Part shown: one piece after another, positions 14,848 to 20,118 of the stretch
Position numbering within the stretch: position 1 is the first letter of the stretch
How the letters are laid out: each line of letters opens with the position of its first letter
Assembly: GCA_025774805.1 (NCBI GenBank)
Contig: JALGZR010000072.1
Coordinates: 1 to 20,118 of the forward strand
Length of the DNA: 20,118 bases
Source of the DNA: a bacterium
GTDB lineage: Bacteria; ARS69
Reading direction: 5' to 3'
The notes under the pieces: model-generated
Database searches by the model: none
Told to the model about the DNA's origin: nothing
What the model saw: the letters and a program-made list of their open reading frames with translations, nothing else
Program-made: the position numbers and the translations under genes

Positions 14848-16323
14848 TCACCACGCGCTCGTCAGGATCGCGCGCAGCGTGATACCCCCGCGCTCGCTCT
14901 TCTCCGACGCCTCGATCGGAGGCTCCCCGTCGCCGTCTCCCGTCTCCGGCTCACCGTCCTCCCGATCCCCGAACGGTGCGACGATTCGAGCGTCGAGGCG
15001 CAGGTGGGTACCGGGCCCGATCGGGAACCGCGCGAACGCGTCGGCCTGGAGCCCGTTCGTCGCGTCGAGTGCGAGAGACTCCCGATCGTGTACGAAGCGG
15101 AAGAAGAAGAACGGGAATACCGGGACCCGTTTCTTCCAGAAGAGATCCCCTCCGCTGCTCCACCACTCGAGGCGAGCGTCGAGACCGAGGTCGATCGATC
15201 TCCCGAACTCACCCTGCCACGAACCTCGGGCGTAGACCGCCGTCCAGTGCTGGCGGAGCCGCTCCAGACGGTAGCGGGTCGCCGTGAACACGTCCCAGAC
15301 CGTGAACGGCCAGACGTCGAGGAAGCTCGGATCGTTGCTGTGCAGCCACCGTCCCTCCCCTCCGAGGGCGAGACGGACCTCTCCGCGTTCGCGCCGGGTC
15401 CCCCATCGCCACCCGAGCTCCGTCCCGCCGTGATAGGAGCGGAGGTCCCTCGCTCGCCCGTAGACCGTGCCGCCGAGAGCCATTTCCGCTCCGAGGACCG
15501 TACGCCCCACGAACGTCCGGAGATCGAGGCGGGGATCGTCCGTGCGCTCGACGTCGACCTCGGCCCGCAGGCGCATGACGTCGATCACGTTGTACCAGTC
15601 GGACCGGTGCTTCCGCCCGAGCACCTGCTGGACCTCGCCACCGCCGCGGAACCGCAATCCTCGGATGGGACGGGACCGGGCCTCGATGGCGGCGTTCGCG
15701 TCCCGGTACGGAAACGGAAAGAAGAACGTGGTCCCCCGCACCGTCTGCCGGAGGTCCGTCCGTGACTCCCGGACCCAGGTTCGCCAGCGCAAGCTCTCGA
15801 GCAGACCCCCGGAGCCCCGGAGCTCGAGCCCCGCCTCGTAGGGCCGGGACATGCCGATGAGCAGTCGAAGGTCTCCGCGCTCGTCGCGTGCGGCGAGCAG
15901 CAAGGCGTGGTGCCCCACGTCCCGCTCCCCGTCGAGGACGTCCTCCTCCTCGTGGACCTCCCTCTGCGCGAAGTCGATGCGATCCCTTCCGTGCCGCCAC
16001 CCGGCCCAGATTCGCCCCGTCCGCACGAGGGCGGCCCATCGCACGTTCCAGAGGCTGAAGTTCTGGAACTCGGGATCCCGCTCGTAGTGATACAGCTCCC
16101 GGTACTCGCCGAGAGCCCGGACGGCGCCCCGTTCCGGCAAGGTCTCCGGGAAGACGGCGAGGGGGTCGGACGTTCCCAGAATCGTGTCGATGCGCGGCAA
16201 ATCGAAGGCCCGGCACACGGGGGGGGAGCCGCCCCCGGCGACTCCCCCGATCAGAATCGCTCCCGCGAGAACGAACGTCTTCCGCCCCGCTACCACCCCG
16301 CGTTGTCGCGAATCGTTTCCCAC
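14848..16323 (-). CDS. Predicted outer-membrane beta-barrel protein, unknown function
   Basis: A 491-residue protein with an N-terminal hydrophobic segment (about 14-30; likely cleavage near CRA-FD, about residue 39). The mature part has many alternating hydrophobic/polar stretches rich in Arg, Trp, Tyr and Gly (for example LRFRGGGEVQQVLG and GGTELGWRWGTRRERGEVRLALGG), as in barrel strands with turns. It ends in ITLRAILTSAW, an alternating last strand with a terminal aromatic residue, as in the signal recognised by the BAM complex. An acidic Glu/Gly/Asp-rich loop lies about 35 residues from the end. I cannot name a family; porin or export channel are guesses. The GTG at 16323 overlaps the lipoprotein stop by 34 bases, and a GTG at 16296 would reduce this to 7; neither has a clear ribosome site, so coupling to the upstream gene is likely. 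Confidence 0.65.
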   Translation of the reverse strand: MGNDSRQRGVVAGRKTFVLAGAILIGGVAGGGSPPVCRAFDLPRIDTILGTSDPLAVFPETLPERGAVRALGEYRELYHYERDPEFQNFSLWNVRWAALVRTGRIWAGWRHGRDRIDFAQREVHEEEDVLDGERDVGHHALLLAARDERGDLRLLIGMSRPYEAGLELRGSGGLLESLRWRTWVRESRTDLRQTVRGTTFFFPFPYRDANAAIEARSRPIRGLRFRGGGEVQQVLGRKHRSDWYNVIDVMRLRAEVDVERTDDPRLDLRTFVGRTVLGAEMALGGTVYGRARDLRSYHGGTELGWRWGTRRERGEVRLALGGEGRWLHSNDPSFLDVWPFTVWDVFTATRYRLERLRQHWTAVYARGSWQGEFGRSIDLGLDARLEWWSSGGDLFWKKRVPVFPFFFFRFVHDRESLALDATNGLQADAFARFPIGPGTHLRLDARIVAPFGDREDGEPETGDGDGEPPIEASEKSERGGITLRAILTSAW

Positions 16324-17897
16324 GTGGCCCGAGTCGCGCCGGGGAAGAGCCCGCCGAGCGTGTAATTGTCGAAGTAGGGGATCTTCACCACATCGAGGTC
16401 GATGACGGAACCGCCCGGACCGTCGAGGAACTCGATGGGATTGACACTGTAGTTGATGTCCAGACGGCGGGTCTCGAAGACGTCGCTCCGCCAGGTCTCG
16501 ACCCCGGTCTCGCAGTCGATGACGCTGTGAGGCACTCCGTAGGGCGAGCCAAAGGTGACGTCGAGGGTGGTGTCGGCCTCGACCCAGCTCGCCGGCGGCC
16601 TGAACTGATGGAAAGGCAGCAGGGAATTCCAGTCCAGGGGCGCGTTACCGAGGAACCCGGCGAGATCCACCGTGATCTCGATGGGCCCGAACTCTCCGTC
16701 CTCCTGCACGTCGTAAGGGCCGGAGAGAATCTGATTCACCCAGTTCAAGACGTCCTCGATCGTCGTGAAGTTCTCCGCGAAGTTCGGCGGATCCGTCGCA
16801 TTCGCGATGTCTTGGTCGATGTCCGTGAGGTCGACGATCTTGATCACGTCGTTCATCTGGTCGTCGCTCTCGCCCTTGACCGCGGCGACACCCAGCGAGA
16901 GGAGCTCCCGGATGCGGCGCATGTCCGCGAGCACCCCGGCCAGACCACCCGTGCGCTGCCGCAGGAAATCGGGCCGCTGCTCGAGGTTGTACTGGATGAT
17001 CGCCACGCCGACGGAGTCCTTCGCCGCCGAGCCGGGATCCTGTCCGTAGTTGATCGAGATGCGGCGGCTCGAGTCGGCGGAGACGAGCTCGAACTCCCCG
17101 TCCCTCTCGCACGTCGGGATGTCGTTCATCGTGTCGATCCAGCCGTACGTACCGTCCGGTCCGGGTAACCCGAGATCGTAGGCGGTGAGAAGGCGGAACG
17201 CGGCCCGCGCGGCGTGGGTCGCCGCGTGAAACGCGTAGATCTCCCCGATGTCGATCTCGTAGCTCTCGTCCTCGACGGTCAGGTTGAACACGGGCCCGCC
17301 GTCCGCCTCCGCCTGCTCCAGATGAGTGATCGACTCCGTGAGGGCCGGAATCACGACGCTGTCGATGAGCGCCTGAGCTCGGGCCACGGTCAGGCTCGAG
17401 GGGATCGCCCGCATCGACCGTCGCATCAGCTCCCGCGGCGCCGTGGCGAGAAGCGTGAACTGGTTTCGGAGGATTGGAGATCCCAGTCGGACAAAGAGGC
17501 CGCCGGAGCTGCTACGGCCGCTCGTCGAGTCCGAGTAGTCGATGAGGTCGTCGAGAAACGCCCACAGATCGGCGTCGTAGTTGATCTCGAGGACCTCCAG
17601 GATTCCGACACCCAGGTGGGCAATGCGATTGGACGGGTCCGCGGCCAAGATCGCGTCGAATCCGTTGCGGATCACCGTGTAGCGTCTCGGACGGATGTCG
17701 TCCTCGTCGGGATCGTCCGGGATGTTCGCGAGCGAATCGGCGAGAGCCTGCATGAGCGCCACGGCGTCGGGGAGATCCTGGACCACGACCGGACCGTCGT
17801 CGTCCCCGCAGCCGGTCAGCAGAGCGGACGCTCCGAGTCCCAGAGCGAGCATGAGAACCAGGGCCGCGCGGGAGCGGCCGGGAAGGAGCGAGCGCAT
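16290..17897 (-). CDS. Large lipoprotein of unknown function, partner of the barrel gene
   Basis: A 535-residue protein with a clear lipoprotein signal: Arg-rich start, hydrophobic core and lipobox LLTGC (Cys30), then GDDDG. The Asp residues begin at position +3 rather than +2, so by the enteric rule the outer membrane is the likely site. The mature part is acidic. Residues about 40-260 are helical with a weak TPR-like look (DALAADP-type turns, HLGVGILEVLEI), and the C-terminal part is richer in beta patterns. No enzyme motif was seen. The ATG at 17897 has AGGAGG eight bases upstream, which selects it over the in-frame upstream codon at 17966. A promoter lies at 17975-18004. The end overlaps the barrel gene, so a lipoprotein-plus-barrel outer-membrane pair is inferred. 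Confidence 0.72.
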   Translation of the reverse strand: MRSLLPGRSRAALVLMLALGLGASALLTGCGDDDGPVVVQDLPDAVALMQALADSLANIPDDPDEDDIRPRRYTVIRNGFDAILAADPSNRIAHLGVGILEVLEINYDADLWAFLDDLIDYSDSTSGRSSSGGLFVRLGSPILRNQFTLLATAPRELMRRSMRAIPSSLTVARAQALIDSVVIPALTESITHLEQAEADGGPVFNLTVEDESYEIDIGEIYAFHAATHAARAAFRLLTAYDLGLPGPDGTYGWIDTMNDIPTCERDGEFELVSADSSRRISINYGQDPGSAAKDSVGVAIIQYNLEQRPDFLRQRTGGLAGVLADMRRIRELLSLGVAAVKGESDDQMNDVIKIVDLTDIDQDIANATDPPNFAENFTTIEDVLNWVNQILSGPYDVQEDGEFGPIEITVDLAGFLGNAPLDWNSLLPFHQFRPPASWVEADTTLDVTFGSPYGVPHSVIDCETGVETWRSDVFETRRLDINYSVNPIEFLDGPGGSVIDLDVVKIPYFDNYTLGGLFPGATRATWETIRDNAGW

Positions 17898-17974
17898 CGG
17901 GAACGCCTCCTGGAACGTGATCGAAGAGCCGGCGGGGAGCCGGCGCAGAGGATCCGCGGGGGCCACACGCGCGG

Positions 17975-18004
17975 ATTATCGACCGTCGGTCTCGATCCGG
18001 TCAA
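17975..18004 (-). promoter_or_regulatory. Sigma70-type promoter for the lipoprotein-barrel operon
   Basis: Reading the minus strand, the -35 box TTGACC (plus 17999-18004) and -10 box GATAAT (plus 17975-17980) each match 5 of 6 consensus bases and are 18 bases apart. Transcription would start near 17967, giving a leader of about 70 bases to the ATG at 17897. A small dyad (ATC, GACC, loop, GGTC, GAT) fills most of the spacer and could be an operator. Confidence 0.65.
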
Positions 18005-18034
18005 GCCGAGCACGGGTGAGCGCGTTCGCCTTCC

Positions 18035-19129
18035 TCAGCGGAGGAACCCCCGCTCGAGCTCCGCGAGATCTTCGCGCGTGTTCACGTTTCGCCACGCGGG
18101 TGCCAGGGCGGAGGGTGGGGCGGGCGAGTGAACCCGTGGATGATCCGCGAGTGCGGTCGGGGCGAGACACCCCGTCGACGCCAGGCCCTCGAGAACGCGG
18201 CGGGCCCGCGCGTCGTAGACGGCCAGAAGCGGCTCGACCCCGTCGGCACCCCTACGGGGCAGGACCGCCCACCTGCCCGGGCCCCTCTCGGAGAGGAGCC
18301 ACTCGACGGCTTCGGGGGTGATGAGCGGCTGATCACATCCGGCCAGGATCCAGGTGGCTTCCGGCGCCCAGCGCATCGCGCCGAGAATGCCGGCCAGAGG
18401 TCCCTGCAGCCGGGGCGGATCCGAGAGGCGGGGGAGCCCCTCGCCGCCGGCGGGAAGAGGCCCGTCCCCGAGAACGACGACCCTCTGAGCGTGCGGGGCG
18501 AGAGCGTCCACCGCGCGGCGCAGAAACGTCTTCCCCCCGAGCTCCAGCATCTGCTTGGGGCGCCCCATGCGTCGGCTCGCCCCTCCTACGAGAACCCCGG
18601 CGTAGACCGGGGGCCGCCTCCACGCGTCCGGTAGCCAGGCATCGATGATCCGGCGAAGGGCCTCCGGTCGGGATCCGTTCCAGGGCAGCACCTCGATGAC
18701 GTCGGTTATCTCCGGCGGCGGCTCTCCTTCGGACTCCGAGGCGAGCCATACCTTGGGCAGCGGGGTCCGTTTGTGTCCTTCCACGAGCACGAGGTCGTAC
18801 GCACCGAGAAGCGAGCCCAGCACGGCGGGAAGATCGTCCGTGCGGGTCCGGATCAGCGACTCCTGAGGTCCCCGTAGGAAGACGTCGGCTCCCGCCCGAA
18901 ACAGGCGGTCGGAGTCCTTCCCCTCGGGATCGACGTCGAATCCGTGCGCCGCGTGCTTGACCGCCGCGACGGAAAGGCCCCGTGCCACCAGATCGGAGAT
19001 GACGGCGCGGAGCAGCGTCGTCTTGCCCGAGCCGCTCCACCCACAGACGGCGAGCACCGGGCCCGGTGGAATCGAAATCGGTGGGGACTCTTTGCGTTTC
19101 CTCGCGCTCGCGTCCATGGGCGACAGCAT
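18035..19129 (-). CDS. MobB-MobA fusion, molybdenum cofactor guanylyltransferase with GTP-binding adaptor
   Basis: A 364-residue two-domain protein. The N-terminal MobB-like domain (about 20-170) has a Walker A loop GWSGSGKT (30-37), the MobB signature GKDSDRLFRAGA (about 70-81) and VEGHK (116-120). The C-terminal MobA domain (about 174-364) has LVGGASRRMGRPK (180-192), GPLAGI, GCDQP (264-268) and a final WRNVNT block. MobA transfers GMP from GTP to molybdopterin to make the guanine dinucleotide cofactor of DMSO-reductase-type enzymes; MobB assists. The two are separate genes in E. coli; fusions are known in other bacteria, usually in one order or the other. The ATG at 19129 has a weak GAGAGA upstream; ATG 19117 is the alternative. 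No molybdoenzyme is in the window. Confidence 0.88.
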   Translation of the reverse strand: MLSPMDASARKRKESPPISIPPGPVLAVCGWSGSGKTTLLRAVISDLVARGLSVAAVKHAAHGFDVDPEGKDSDRLFRAGADVFLRGPQESLIRTRTDDLPAVLGSLLGAYDLVLVEGHKRTPLPKVWLASESEGEPPPEITDVIEVLPWNGSRPEALRRIIDAWLPDAWRRPPVYAGVLVGGASRRMGRPKQMLELGGKTFLRRAVDALAPHAQRVVVLGDGPLPAGGEGLPRLSDPPRLQGPLAGILGAMRWAPEATWILAGCDQPLITPEAVEWLLSERGPGRWAVLPRRGADGVEPLLAVYDARARRVLEGLASTGCLAPTALADHPRVHSPAPPSALAPAWRNVNTREDLAELERGFLR

Positions 19130-19186
19130 AGACGATTCTCTCGGGCCCCGCGACGCCCCCGCTGGCCGGACACCGACGCGGCGCGG

Positions 19187-19192
19187 TACAAT
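19187..19192 (+). promoter_or_regulatory. Possible -10 box upstream of the second GT2 gene
   Basis: TACAAT (5 of 6 consensus) lies in the 135-base gap between the divergent mobAB-like and GT2 genes, about 73 bases before the proposed GTG start. No good -35 box is found 16-18 bases upstream (the region is GC-rich, GGCCGG), so this is weak. Confidence 0.25.
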
Positions 19193-19264
19193 TCTCTTCA
19201 AGCTCCCACCCGGCCCCGGAGAGTCCGGGAACTGCCTCTTCTCTCGCCCCACGCGAGCCCGTCC

Positions 19265-19995
19265 GTGCCCGAGACTCCCGCGAACGATCCGGTCCCTCCG
19301 CGCATCGACATCGTCGTCCCGGTCTACAACGAGGAGCGGATCCTCTCCCGGAGCGTCCCGGCGCTTCTGGCGTTCCTTCGGGAGAACGTGGATCCGCCCT
19401 ACCGGGTGCTCATCATCGACAACGCCTCGATCGATAACACGGAAGAGGTGGCCCGCCGTCTCGCCGCGGAGCACGACGTCGTCGAGTACCGGCGTCTTCC
19501 CGTCAAGGGACGGGGGGGAGCTCTGCGCGCGGCATGGCTCGACAGCCCGGCCGAGTTCCTCACCTACATGGACGTGGATCTCTCGACGAACCTGAACGCG
19601 TTCCCCGAGATGATCCGCCTCCTCGAGGATGGCTGCGACGTGGTCATCGGCTCGCGCCTGCGGCGGGATGCGGACACGACGCGCAGCCTGAAGCGCGAGA
19701 TCCTCTCGCGCGGCTACAACCTCGCGGGTTCAAGGGAATCCGCCGGGCCGCGGCCAGACGGCTCATTCCGCACGTGGAGGACCGAAAGTGGTTCTTCGAC
19801 ACCGAGCTCCTCATTCTCTCGGAGAAGTCGGGCCATCGCATGGGCGAGGTGCCGGTGGACTGGATCGAAGATCTCGACACACGTGTCCAGCTCCTGCTCA
19901 CGATCTACGACGACCTCGCCGCGCTCGTCCGGCTGAAGGGGTCGTTGAGACGCATTCTGGAGCGGATCGCTCATGAGGGCGACCCGGCGAGCTGA
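19265..19995 (+). pseudogene. Family 2 glycosyltransferase broken by an apparent out-of-frame deletion
   Basis: The first 153 codons encode a typical GT2 N-terminal half: VVPVYNEE (17-24), IIDNASIDNT (50-59), GRGGALRAA (82-90) and the metal-binding MDVDLSTN (102-109), ending at SRGYNL. From 19724 this frame becomes Ser/Arg-rich nonsense ending at 19936. The family C-terminal half instead continues in another frame from 19726: GFKGIRRAAARR, then EDRKWFFDTELL, EVPVDW and DTRVQLL, to the stop at 19995. Compared with the intact GT2 at 5492 (FNVLVRLWTGIPFRDTQCGFK), the stretch between the Asn-Leu/Val and the Cys-Gly-Phe-Lys is missing, about 14 codons plus one base. The GTG start is the best placed but has no clear ribosome site. 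A real mutation or an assembly or sequencing fault are both possible; there is no homopolymer at the junction. Confidence 0.75.
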
Positions 19996-20118
19996 AGGTG
20001 GGGGGGGCGGCACCCTCCGCGCGGCCCTCCTCGCGTTCGGGCCTCTCGCCGCCGCCGTCGCGCTCACCCATCTCGTGGCTCGTCTCGACGGGACCTCGTT
20101 CGCCGAGGCCGTCCTCTT
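19973..20118 (+). CDS. Membrane protein, 5' part only
   Basis: Only the first 48 or so codons are present; the window ends inside the gene. The ATG overlaps the last 23 bases of the GT2 remnant and has GGAG about ten bases upstream. After a basic start (MRATRRAE) and a Gly run encoded by eight consecutive G bases (20000-20007), residues about 15-36 form a hydrophobic helix (RAALLAFGPLAAAVALTHLV), followed by a loop (ARLDGTSFAEAVL). This looks like the first transmembrane segment and outside loop of a polytopic protein. By analogy with the GT2/GT-C pair at 5492-8612 it could be another GT-C or flippase-like protein, but that is inference from position. Confidence 0.55.
   Translation, partial: MRATRRAEGGGGGTLRAALLAFGPLAAAVALTHLVARLDGTSFAEAVL

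Noticed and set aside
1-20118. CRISPR array, insertion sequence, integrase or toxin-antitoxin pair
   Set aside because: No regularly spaced direct repeats of 25-40 bases, no transposase or integrase motif, and no small paired genes of that type were seen on either strand.

Overview
The window is GC-rich (roughly two-thirds G+C or more from about position 420 on) and densely coding. It encodes proteins for an envelope with two membranes: a YjbH-type outer-membrane polysaccharide protein, a predicted outer-membrane barrel ending in an aromatic residue, a lipoprotein and several Sec-exported proteins. The exported S55-type (SpoIVB-like) peptidase next to a beta-propeller protein recalls uncultivated or deep-branching Gram-negative phyla such as Candidatus Eisenbacteria, Acidobacteriota and Gemmatimonadota. 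That placement is an inference from gene style only; there is no rRNA or tRNA here to test it.

Layout. 1-763: no convincing gene, lower GC at the left edge, two hairpins, then a good sigma70-type promoter (TTGACA, 17 bp, TACCTT). 858-10318: a tight plus-strand run with overlapping or closely spaced genes: S55 peptidase, seven-bladed propeller/Ig-like protein, HAD-IIIA phosphatase (GmhB-like), a GT2 polyprenyl-phosphate glycosyltransferase, a GT-C membrane glycosyltransferase with a TPR tail, and a second GT-C-like membrane protein. A hairpin follows. 10393-11091: exported Cys-containing protein of unknown function, ending in a terminator-like hairpin. 11297-13307: two overlapping genes that together look like YjbH cut in two, with the C-terminal portion encoded first. 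13442-13933: a small exported protein with eight degenerate 5-residue repeats and paired CX3C motifs.

From 14093 to 19129 the genes are on the minus strand: an exported isochorismatase-like hydrolase, an outer-membrane barrel, a lipoprotein that overlaps the barrel gene and has its own promoter, and a MobB-MobA fusion for molybdenum cofactor maturation. After a divergent gap, the plus strand resumes with a second GT2 gene, broken by an apparent small out-of-frame deletion, and the start of another membrane protein cut by the window edge.

How it fits together (inference): the GT2 enzyme would charge a polyprenyl phosphate with sugar at the cytoplasmic face, and the GT-C proteins would transfer it outside the membrane. 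The split YjbH pair, the barrel and the lipoprotein would belong to the outer membrane. The most unusual items are the split and reordered YjbH, the repeat/CX3C protein at 13442, and the damaged GT2 at 19265.
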